Origin: UPXZ01 sp018055865
GTDB taxonomy: Bacteria; Bacteroidota; Bacteroidia; Bacteroidales; Paludibacteraceae
Length of the DNA: 64,000 bases
Assembly (NCBI GenBank): GCA_964292695.1
Contig: CAXYWB010000002.1
Location: forward strand, 9,734 to 73,733
Direction of reading: 5' to 3'
Shown one piece after another: positions 16,468 through 23,658 of this stretch (its first letter is position 1; each line of letters opens with the position of its first letter). Position numbers and translations under genes: made by a program. The notes under the pieces were generated by a model. It worked only from the letters and a program-made list of their open reading frames with translations, made no database searches and was not told the origin of the DNA.

Positions 16468-18909
16468 ATGATAAAATTGAGAAAAAATCAGGTACTTGTT
16501 TTGAATTTTTTTACTCAGTTGAAAAAATTCACTAACTCTCTTCCCATGGGGTTTTTTGGCTTTTTTTTAATCGTTTGTGTACCTCTTTCGGCACAGGAAA
16601 CGATAGTTGTAGGTCAGGTTTTCAATAAATTTGACCGAGCACCATTGCAATCGGTGAGCGTTTATTTCAAAGGATCAAGCGTACAGACACAGACCAACGA
16701 AGAGGGTTATTTCCTGATTCGAAATCAGGGAAAAGAATCGGTTCTTATTTTCTCACTAATCGGTTTCAGGAAAGAAGAAATTAAAATTACTCCCGGTGAA
16801 AGCGTCGGCATGGAATTATTACTGGAAGAAAAGGCAAATTTATTGGGAGAACTTTTTGTGACACCCGGAGCCAATCCAGCCAACGATTTGATGAAAAAAG
16901 TGCGTGAAAACCGGAAAAAGAACAATGTGAGGGCTAACCTGAAAAGCAACGAGCAACGTGTGGTTTTTCTAAGTAAAAACGATTCATGCTGGGAAAATAA
17001 CCGACTTTTTGAGCAATTCAAAACCGGAAATCTTTCCGGCTCAGACTCTTCGCTGCTTGTACCACTTTATATGGAAGAATCCGTTTTCAATCAGACGAAT
17101 AAAAACAAAGAACAAATCAGCAAAAACACATTCAACACATCTGAAACTGCTCAGAAAACCATCACAGGATTGCTGAAAGGATTGGACACTGAAGTTAATT
17201 TCTACAACAATGCTATTTCGGTGTTGGGCAAAAATATGATAAGTCCAATCGCAAACATTAGCAAAACGTATTATCGTTACTATCTGATTGACAGTACGAA
17301 AACCAACACAGGAAAAGAGTATTCAGTTCGTTTCCGTACAAAAAACACCAAAAACCTCGCTTTCAACGGTGAATTGAGGATTGACTCAGCCACTTTAGCA
17401 CTTACTTATATCAATGCCGAACTTCCGCGAAAAGCCAATTTGAACTACATTCACAACCTGCGAATCAATCAGTCGTTCCAATCGTCGAACAGTTTTTGGT
17501 TCCCAAAGGAGGAAAAATCTGTCTGGAATATGACATACGAACTATTGAAAGAAAATTCTGCCAAATCGCCCGAATTGCTTATCAGCCGAAATTCTGTTTT
17601 CTCACCCAATGGCGAAGATTTAGTGATTCAGACCGATTCGTTTGCCAATTCAGCTTTCACACAGCAGCAACTTGAAACAAAAATGACAGCCGTACAGCAA
17701 ACTCCTTTGTACCGAACTGCAAGCTATCTTGCCGACGTACTGCTCACAGGCTATTTTCGTGCCGGCATCTTTGATATCGGTCAGATTGTAGATATTACCC
17801 GGCTTACTAAAATAGAAGGCGTTCGGATTGGATTACCACTGCGAACCAACGAACAACTTTGGAAGAATATTATGCTGGGTGCCCATGCTGCCTACGGTTT
17901 TCGGGATAAGGAAATAAAATACAGCGGCGAAGTTCAGTGGAAATTACCCGCGGAAAACAACAGGATAATCCTGGGTGCCAAATACTTAAACGATTACCGG
18001 AGAATAGATTACGACTACAATAATTTTCTTTGGCGTGAAGATCCGCTGGCTACCGGCGACGAGAATTTTGTTTCCACATTTTTTGCATTTAAGGCCCAAA
18101 ACAGAATAAGCAAAAGACATGAAATCAGTGCTTTTCTTTACAACGACTGGACACCTGATATAGAATCCAAGTGGATTTTCAGGAATGTAACCTATTTCGC
18201 AAACGAATTATTGCCTTTAAGGCAAAATGAAAACGTTTTCTCATCTTTACACGACCGGAATTTCTCGTTGACCACTCGTTTTTCTTTTGGAGAAAAAATA
18301 GTGGAGGAACATTTTCAACGGCTATATTTGAAGTCCAACAAACCGGTTTTATATGCCACGCTCGAAGGCGGACATTTCAAATTTGGCGATGAAAATGGAA
18401 ATTATGGCAAGTTAAGCAGTACATTTCTGCATCGCGGGCAATTTGTATTGGGCGAATGGCGGTACATGGCCGAAGCAGGAAAAATTCTGGGCAGCGTACC
18501 CTATCCTTTGCTCAAATTCATTCAGGGAAAAGAAGGAGGTGAATACAACCGATTCGAATTTGCCATGATGAACAACCGCGAATACGTGGCCGATACCTAC
18601 GGAACTCTCTTTTCTGAGTTGATTCTGAATGGTGTTTTATTTAACAATATCCCACTTATCAAGCATCTCAATCTGAGAGAAATAGCCTCATTCAAAATGG
18701 CTTATGGCACCCTAAGCGATTCACATTCCACCAAAATGGATATACCGACGCCTTCAGCCAAATTTACACAACCGTATACGGAGGCAAGTGTCGGATTTTG
18801 TAATCTGCTGGGTGTAATGTCCGTTCAAAGTATTTGGCGACTGACTGACTTAAACAAACCGAATATAAAGAAATGGGGCATTAAGTTCAATATCATGGTA
18901 ACCTTCTGA
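16468..18909 (+). CDS. DUF5686 outer-membrane protein with carboxypeptidase-regulatory-like domain
   Basis: 813 residues. The N-terminus carries a membrane signal (GFFGFFLIVCVPLSAQ, about 28-43). A CarboxypepD_reg-like beta sandwich spans about 45-125 (GQVFNKFDRAPLQSVSVYF to LEEKANLLGELFVTPG). The long DUF5686 region then ends in barrel-like strands and a terminal aromatic (KFNIMVTF). This architecture is common in Bacteroidetes and resembles TonB-receptor accessory and outer-membrane proteins, but no plug domain is seen. The function is unknown; outer-membrane location is inferred. Confidence 0.85.
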   Translation: MIKLRKNQVLVLNFFTQLKKFTNSLPMGFFGFFLIVCVPLSAQETIVVGQVFNKFDRAPLQSVSVYFKGSSVQTQTNEEGYFLIRNQGKESVLIFSLIGFRKEEIKITPGESVGMELLLEEKANLLGELFVTPGANPANDLMKKVRENRKKNNVRANLKSNEQRVVFLSKNDSCWENNRLFEQFKTGNLSGSDSSLLVPLYMEESVFNQTNKNKEQISKNTFNTSETAQKTITGLLKGLDTEVNFYNNAISVLGKNMISPIANISKTYYRYYLIDSTKTNTGKEYSVRFRTKNTKNLAFNGELRIDSATLALTYINAELPRKANLNYIHNLRINQSFQSSNSFWFPKEEKSVWNMTYELLKENSAKSPELLISRNSVFSPNGEDLVIQTDSFANSAFTQQQLETKMTAVQQTPLYRTASYLADVLLTGYFRAGIFDIGQIVDITRLTKIEGVRIGLPLRTNEQLWKNIMLGAHAAYGFRDKEIKYSGEVQWKLPAENNRIILGAKYLNDYRRIDYDYNNFLWREDPLATGDENFVSTFFAFKAQNRISKRHEISAFLYNDWTPDIESKWIFRNVTYFANELLPLRQNENVFSSLHDRNFSLTTRFSFGEKIVEEHFQRLYLKSNKPVLYATLEGGHFKFGDENGNYGKLSSTFLHRGQFVLGEWRYMAEAGKILGSVPYPLLKFIQGKEGGEYNRFEFAMMNNREYVADTYGTLFSELILNGVLFNNIPLIKHLNLREIASFKMAYGTLSDSHSTKMDIPTPSAKFTQPYTEASVGFCNLLGVMSVQSIWRLTDLNKPNIKKWGIKFNIMVTF

Positions 18910-18936
18910 TAATATACAAATTAGAGCCAACTAATC

Positions 18937-19015
18937 GTTTGAAATCAAATTAAAACAATCGATTTCAAACAAGGAGAAAACTTCAAACCAGAAAATTCCC
19001 CCGTTGGATTTTCTG
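18937..19015. other. Two hairpins between the DUF5686 gene and proC
   Basis: GTTTGAAATC (18937-18946) pairs with GATTTCAAAC (18961-18970). CAGAAAAT (18989-18996) pairs with ATTTTCTG (19008-19015). Either could act in transcript ending; neither has a long T tract. Confidence 0.4.
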
Positions 19016-19045
19016 AAAAAAATAAAATCCTGCTTTGAAAATGCG

Positions 19046-19053
19046 TATCTTTG
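19046..19053 (+). promoter_or_regulatory. -7 box (TATCTTTG) of proC
   Basis: Exact TAnnTTTG match 22 bases before the proC ATG. Confidence 0.55.
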
Positions 19054-19075
19054 CAAGCCAAATACTCAATAAATT

Positions 19076-19864
19076 ATGACAAAAATTGCCATTATCGGAG
19101 GTGGAAATATGGGTGGAGCCATTGCAAGAGGGCTATTGAAAGGTAAACTCATTGCCGCCAAAGACATTACAATTAGCGATGTATCTGAAAAAACTCTGCA
19201 GAATTTCAGAGACATTTCTGCTGACTGGAAATTGACAACTTCCAATCAGGAAGCCATTGAAGGCGCTGATATAATTATTTTTGCAGTAAAGCCCTGGTTG
19301 GTGGAAAAAGTGTGCGGTGAAATCAGGGAAAAAATAAATTTCAGGCAACAAATCATTGTTTCAATTGCAGCGGGAGTTGATTTTTTCACCCTGAAAAAAC
19401 TGCTGCATGAAAAGGCAGTTATTTTCAGAATTATACCCAATACAGCCATTGAAGTGATGGAAAGTGTTTCAACAGTCACTTCTGAGAATGCCGGAAAAAA
19501 GCAGATAGAACTGGTCAGTTCTATTTTTGAAGATATGGGTAAGGTTTTTTATGTGGAAAATGAGCATTTGCTAAATGCTTACATGTCACTTTCTTCTTGT
19601 GGTATTGCGTATGCTTTCCGTTACATTCGGGCTGCTATGGAAGGTGGAGTGGAAATGGGCATTTACCCCGATACAGCCAGGCAAGTAGTGATGCAAACAC
19701 TGAGAGGTGCTGTGAAATTGCTTGAAACAAATAACTTGCATCCTGAGGCAGAGATTGACAAGGTGACCACACCCGGCGGCATCACCATCAAAGGACTGAA
19801 CGAGATGGAGGCCAACGGTTTTACAAATGCGGTGATAAAAGGATTAAAGAAAAGCCTCCCTTAA
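19076..19864 (+). CDS. proC: Pyrroline-5-carboxylate reductase
   Basis: 262 residues. It reduces pyrroline-5-carboxylate to proline with NAD(P)H. It has the Rossmann motif IGGGNMGGAIARGLL near 7-21, a second conserved strand DIIIFAVKPW near 64-73, RIIPNTAIEV near 116-125 and the C-terminal signature TTPGGITIKGLNEME near 236-250 that binds the substrate. proB lies about 20 kb away at 40199; proA is not in the window. Its last codons begin a 16-bp direct repeat with the prfB leader. Confidence 0.94.
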   Translation: MTKIAIIGGGNMGGAIARGLLKGKLIAAKDITISDVSEKTLQNFRDISADWKLTTSNQEAIEGADIIIFAVKPWLVEKVCGEIREKINFRQQIIVSIAAGVDFFTLKKLLHEKAVIFRIIPNTAIEVMESVSTVTSENAGKKQIELVSSIFEDMGKVFYVENEHLLNAYMSLSSCGIAYAFRYIRAAMEGGVEMGIYPDTARQVVMQTLRGAVKLLETNNLHPEAEIDKVTTPGGITIKGLNEMEANGFTNAVIKGLKKSLP

Positions 19865-19965
19865 CCATACTTAAGGAGTGAAATTAAACGGAGTTTCTAA
19901 AATTTCAGAAACATATTATTTAACAAAAAATAAGAAAAGCCTCCCTTTCACGGGCTTAGGGGCAG
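19847..19965. repeat. 16-bp direct repeat and palindromic repeat copy in the proC-prfB gap
   Basis: AAGAAAAGCCTCCCTT occurs at 19847-19862 (covering the proC stop) and again at 19932-19947. The second copy runs into a full member of the palindromic family (19939-19965, CTCCCTTTCACGGGCTTAGG), which ends nine bases before the prfB ATG. Confidence 0.6.
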
Positions 19966-19974
19966 AAATTTATT

Positions 19975-21094
19975 ATGATTACATCAGACCAGCTTAAAGT
20001 AGTGTTGGATCGCGAGGACGCGTTGAGGAGGTATCTTTGACGTCGATGCCAAGATTATCCAGATAGAAGAAGAAGAGTTACGCACACAGGTTCCCGGATT
20101 TTGGGATGACCCGAAAGCTGCCGAAATGCAGATGAGAAAAGTTAAAGACCTGAAACGTTGGGTAGAGGGTTACATTGGGGTGAAAGCAGCCACCGAAGAG
20201 CTGCAGCTCGCTTTTGATTTTTTCAAAGAAGAGGCAGTGACCGAAGAGGAGGTGGACAAAGCGTATGCACACGTGATGGAATTGCTCGAAACCATCGAAC
20301 TGAAAAACATGCTGTCAAACGAAGAAGACCAACTCGGAGCGGTGATAAAAATAGTAGCCGGAGCCGGAGGAACCGAAGCTCAGGACTGGGCAGAAATGCT
20401 TTTCCGCATGTATCAGCGTTATTGCGAGCGGCAAGGATACAAAACAGAAGTAACCAACTATCAGGCAGGCGATGAAGCGGGTATCAAAACCGTAACCCTG
20501 CAAACTGAAAGCGAAATGGCTTTCGGCTACCTGAAATGCGAAAACGGAGTTCACCGGCTTGTGCGGGTGTCGCCATATAACGCACAAGGGAAACGGATGA
20601 CTTCCTTTGCATCGGTGTTTGTAACACCTTTGGTTGACGACACAATTAATATCGAAGTCAATACGGCCAATCTGACCTGGGATACTTTCCGCTCAGGTGG
20701 TGCCGGCGGACAAAACGTAAATAAGGTAGAAACCGGAGTACGTCTGCATTACAAATACACGGACGAAAAAACCGGAGAAGAAAAAGAAATTGCAATTGAA
20801 AATACGGAGAGTCGCTCTCAAACTGGAAACCGTGAAAACGCCCTGAGACTTCTACGTTCACAATTGTACGAACTGGAACTGGAAAAACGCCGTGCAGCGC
20901 AAGCTGTAGTGGAAGCCGGTAAGAAAAAAATAGAATGGGGCTCGCAAATACGCAGCTATGTATTTGACGACCGCCGCGTGAAGGACCATCGAACGAACTA
21001 CCAGACTTCGGACGTTAACGGGGTAATGGATGGCAAAATCGAAGAATTTATCAAAGCATATCTGATGGAATTCGGTCAGGAAGTGAAAGAATAA
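19975..21094 (+). CDS. prfB: Peptide chain release factor 2, made by programmed +1 frameshift
   Basis: The first 21 codons start at ATG 19975 and end at an in-frame TGA (20038-20040). Slipping one base at CTT-TGA-C moves into the frame of the main ORF, giving about 372 residues, the normal RF2 length. The site is canonical: AGGAGG (20026-20031), TAT, CTT, TGA, C. The catalytic GGQ is in SGGAGGQNVNK. The codon-recognition tripeptide region reads SPY (RVSPYNAQGKR), where E. coli has SPF. RF2 reads UAA and UGA; low RF2 lets the ribosome pause at UGA and slip, giving autoregulation. A palindromic repeat sits in the leader. Confidence 0.96.
20026..20041 (+). promoter_or_regulatory. RF2 programmed frameshift site
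   Basis: AGGAGG followed by TATCTTTGAC. The Shine-Dalgarno-like hexamer is separated from the CTT slippery codon by the TAT codon, as in E. coli. Confidence 0.95.
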
Positions 21095-21103
21095 GCAGTT
21101 TTT

Positions 21104-21607
21104 TTACTTCACGGCTGTCTTCATTTCTTTCAGATAAATAATCTCATCGTATTGCTGATAATAAAGTTCCGTTTCGGTTTGTGGTTTGTGGTCCAGCTGA
21201 AGCCGACGCCATACAACCCGGAATGTTTTATTCAGGTATCGCGGATTTGGATCTTTTCCTCCGTTTTCATCGTTCGGGTTCGGGGATTTTACAGTAAGTG
21301 GAAAATGAGAATCATTTCCACTGAAACTTATTTCATCTCCCGTTTCGTTACTGAAAACATAATACACTACATCGCCCATCCTGAAAGCTGTGTAGGTGAG
21401 AACGGCAGTTCTTATTTCTCCGATTGTTTTATATCCTTCGGGTAGTCGTTTGTTTTGTAGTGCGTCAAGCGTCAAGGCTAATGTGTCAATGGGAGTGTGA
21501 AGAACAACGCTGTCTTTCATTGGGAATGAGTCAGCACTTTTGCCACTCCGGTTGCTGCACGAAACGGCGGAAATGAGAAATAAAATAAGTAGCAACAGCC
21601 TATTCAT
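21104..21607 (-). CDS. Putative lipoprotein of unknown function
   Basis: 167 residues. A signal peptide ends in SAVSC, a plausible lipobox with Cys near residue 17, followed by a Ser-rich linker. The rest is a soluble domain with no motif I recognise (YKTIGEIRTAVLTYTAFRMG, then VVYYVFSNETGDEISFSGND). It lies downstream of the ECF sigma module on the same strand with a 45-base gap and may be its last gene. It is convergent with prfB. Confidence 0.7.
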   Translation of the reverse strand: MNRLLLLILFLISAVSCSNRSGKSADSFPMKDSVVLHTPIDTLALTLDALQNKRLPEGYKTIGEIRTAVLTYTAFRMGDVVYYVFSNETGDEISFSGNDSHFPLTVKSPNPNDENGGKDPNPRYLNKTFRVVWRRLQLDHKPQTETELYYQQYDEIIYLKEMKTAVK

Positions 21608-21652
21608 CTTTCATTTATAATTGATTATTAGTATTTTATCAGGAAACAAAGC

Positions 21653-21967
21653 CTAATAAGCTCTTTCCTTTTCACAGAAAAAGTATAAAAACAGAAATAC
21701 AATCGGAAAAAGCATAAATCCGGCCATCATATATATAAATGGTATTCCGGCAACTAATTCAAATACCCTGAAAATCATTTCGCGAATATCAACCATTAAC
21801 ATTGAAATAATAATTCCAGCCAACGTAAATACAGGTACAATCCAATCTGTGGTTCGTTCTTTCATGGGCAATTTTTTCATTACGCTGCCAGCGAATCCGT
21901 CATCCTGAAATTCTGCTTTGTTTTTTCGGAAAAAATCTTTCAGCAATTTATCTTCACTATTTTCCAT
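21653..21967 (-). CDS. DUF5056-like small membrane protein, candidate sigma-factor partner
   Basis: 104 residues. A cytoplasmic N-terminus of about 42 residues (DKLLKDFFRKNKAEFQDDGF, then VMKKLPMKE) precedes two transmembrane segments (about 43-60 and 75-98) and ends in a charged tail. The N-terminal pattern matches Bacteroidales DUF5056 proteins encoded beside ECF sigma factors. I infer an anti-sigma-like role, unproven. Its start overlaps the end of the sigma gene by 11 bases, implying coupled translation. Confidence 0.7.
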   Translation of the reverse strand: MENSEDKLLKDFFRKNKAEFQDDGFAGSVMKKLPMKERTTDWIVPVFTLAGIIISMLMVDIREMIFRVFELVAGIPFIYMMAGFMLFPIVFLFLYFFCEKERAY

Positions 21968-22499
21968 ACCCCTGATGTGTTAAAAAATGATTCATCTTTT
22001 CCTTCCCTTTCAGAATATATGTTTTCACAGTACCGAGGGGAAGTTTCATAATTTTTGCTATTTCTGCATGCGTTTTGTCTTCCATGTAGCAAAGCAAAAT
22101 AGCTGCCTTCTCTTCTTTTCTTAGAAGCTGCAAAGCGGTGTAAATATCGGTTTTTTCTGTCGAAAAATCAATATCTATACTGGTTTTTTTGTCAATTTCG
22201 GTTGTATTCAGGTCTTCATACTGTTTGCTTGATCGTACCGAATCATAAAACGTGTTGTAAGCAATGCGAAAAAGCCAGGTGGAGAAAGCCGAAATTCCCT
22301 GAAACGAACGAATATTAAGATATGCTTTGATGAATGTTTCCTGCGCCAAATCGTCAGCTAAAGTTGCGTCGCCCAGTGTCAGATTCCGCAGAAATCTCCT
22401 CACGGGCGACTGATACTTGCAAACCAGCCGATCGAACGCACGGCGGTCATCAGCGATGACCACCTGCGATATCCAAAGCAAATCTTCGGCTTTATTCAT
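21957..22499 (-). CDS. ECF-type RNA polymerase sigma factor
   Basis: 180 residues. Region 2 contains LADDLAQETFIKAYLNIRSF near 46-65, the -10 recognition and core-binding helix, with WLFRIAYNTFYD near 75. Region 4 (about 118-172) ends in a helix-turn-helix, HAEIAKIMKLPLGTVKTYIL. It lacks further domains. It lies in a three-gene overlapping operon (DUF6249, sigma, DUF5056), so activity is probably set by the two membrane proteins. The target promoters are unknown. Confidence 0.92.
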   Translation of the reverse strand: MNKAEDLLWISQVVIADDRRAFDRLVCKYQSPVRRFLRNLTLGDATLADDLAQETFIKAYLNIRSFQGISAFSTWLFRIAYNTFYDSVRSSKQYEDLNTTEIDKKTSIDIDFSTEKTDIYTALQLLRKEEKAAILLCYMEDKTHAEIAKIMKLPLGTVKTYILKGKEKMNHFLTHQGYGK

Positions 22500-23100
22500 T
22501 TATCCCCGGTGAATTCGGATTGTTTTTTGGTTTTTCGATCAAATAAGCTATCAAAATTCCTAATCCGACAAAACCCGGAATTAAACCAAACAGCAGACCA
22601 TCATTATTGGTGGAAATGCCCACTATGACTAACGCCATACCCACTCCGAGCCACACCAGACCGCTTTGAAGCCGCGATGAATCCTTTTTCTCAGGTTCTT
22701 CGAAGATTTTTTCGGGTATCGATTGCCCCATTTCGATAGATTTCAGATAAAGATCATAACGGGCTTTCTCTCTTTCTTTTTTGGTCCGAGAAGTAAAGAA
22801 AATAATAAAAACCACCATAATAAATGGTGCTGTTGATATCAGTACCAAAGCCCACATAGGCATCGGAATTTCATTACTATCTCTGTGTCTTTCGTTATCG
22901 AGACGCTGTTTTTCGATTTCGAGCAACTGATCAGGGTTCAGTTTCTGAAGTAAAATTGCATCTCGTACATTTTCACCTGTCGATGCATACTTTTCTATTA
23001 TACTGTCATTTACAGCTACATTAGTGCTGTCAGTTTGAACCTGTGCACTTATTCCGGTCCACAAAATAATTCCTACTAAAATAATTCCAACTCGTTTCAT
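22492..23100 (-). CDS. DUF6249-like membrane protein, first gene of the sigma operon
   Basis: 202 residues. A signal peptide (1-19) is followed by a periplasmic stretch, a transmembrane helix (WALVLISTAPFIMVVFIIFF near 82-101), a charged segment with SRTKKEREKARYDLYLKSIE, and two more helices (about 145-185). The charged helix plus hydrophobic pairs fit the DUF6249 family. It overlaps the sigma gene start by eight bases. It could sense an envelope signal for the sigma factor; this is inference from position only. Confidence 0.65.
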   Translation of the reverse strand: MKRVGIILVGIILWTGISAQVQTDSTNVAVNDSIIEKYASTGENVRDAILLQKLNPDQLLEIEKQRLDNERHRDSNEIPMPMWALVLISTAPFIMVVFIIFFTSRTKKEREKARYDLYLKSIEMGQSIPEKIFEEPEKKDSSRLQSGLVWLGVGMALVIVGISTNNDGLLFGLIPGFVGLGILIAYLIEKPKNNPNSPGINE

Positions 23101-23422
23101 TTTTTTTAATTCATTTTTAATGGTTTGTAAATATAATCTTTGTTTATGAATTAGACGAATTGAATTACAGATTTGGATTTAAAACAGATAAAAAAAATTC
23201 ATAAAAAGTCAAATTCGCTATTATCTTATGAAGCAACTCTATATGATAGGTTAGCTTCTGGTAATTAATAGATTAACACTTCTTTGCAAATATGATAAAA
23301 AGCAGCTTTTTGTTATTAAATATATTTAGAATTTAGCACTTCAAAACTAAAGAAATGAGGCAATTAGCCTAAAAACGGAAAGATTTAAATAATGTTAATA
23401 TTTAAAGATTAGTGCCCGATTA
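23101..23422. other. AT-rich intergenic stretch, no gene seen
   Basis: Between the divergent sigma operon and the copA promoter. I saw no open frame of note. The nearest thing to a minus-strand -7 box is TATATTTA just before the DUF6249 gene. Confidence 0.5.
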
Positions 23423-23454
23423 TTTGTGGATAAAAAAATAGATTCATATTTTTG
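23423..23454 (+). promoter_or_regulatory. Promoter of the copper ATPase gene
   Basis: TTTG (23423-23426), 20-base spacer, TATTTTTG (23447-23454): a full match to the Bacteroidetes consensus. Transcription should begin near 23461, about 200 bases before the ATG. Confidence 0.75.
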
Positions 23455-23485
23455 CACGTGATTTTTTTCATAGTATTAGATTTAA

Positions 23486-23642
23486 GGTTAAAGGATTGGT
23501 AGTCAAGCGAGGCTACCGATTCTTGTTTTAAATCCGCTTAATCTTCCTTTTGTCCATTCGGCATACCATCCGTTAACCATCCTTAAATTCCTGTAAATAA
23601 AGACTCCCTGAGAACTAAACAGGAACTTTATCTGTTTTTTTT
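23486..23642 (+). ncRNA. Structured 5' leader of copA with terminator-like hairpin (candidate cis-regulatory RNA)
   Basis: Three helices can form. GGTTAA-A-GGAT-T-GG (23486-23499) is complementary to CC-ATCC-G-TTAACC (23566-23578). Inside it, GGTAG (23498-23502) pairs with CTACC (23513-23517), so the two compete for two G residues. Downstream, ATAAAG (23597-23602) and CCTG (23607-23610) pair with CAGG (23620-23623) and CTTTAT (23626-23631). Eight T residues (23635-23642) follow, 16 bases before the ATG. This looks like an aptamer-plus-terminator layout, but no known class was recognised. Confidence 0.45.
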
Positions 23643-23658
23643 ACATCATTTACCGCTT

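Noticed and set aside
19975..20126. prfB as a pseudogene with an early stop
   Set aside because: The stop is the UGA of a complete programmed frameshift site and the two frames join to a full-length RF2.
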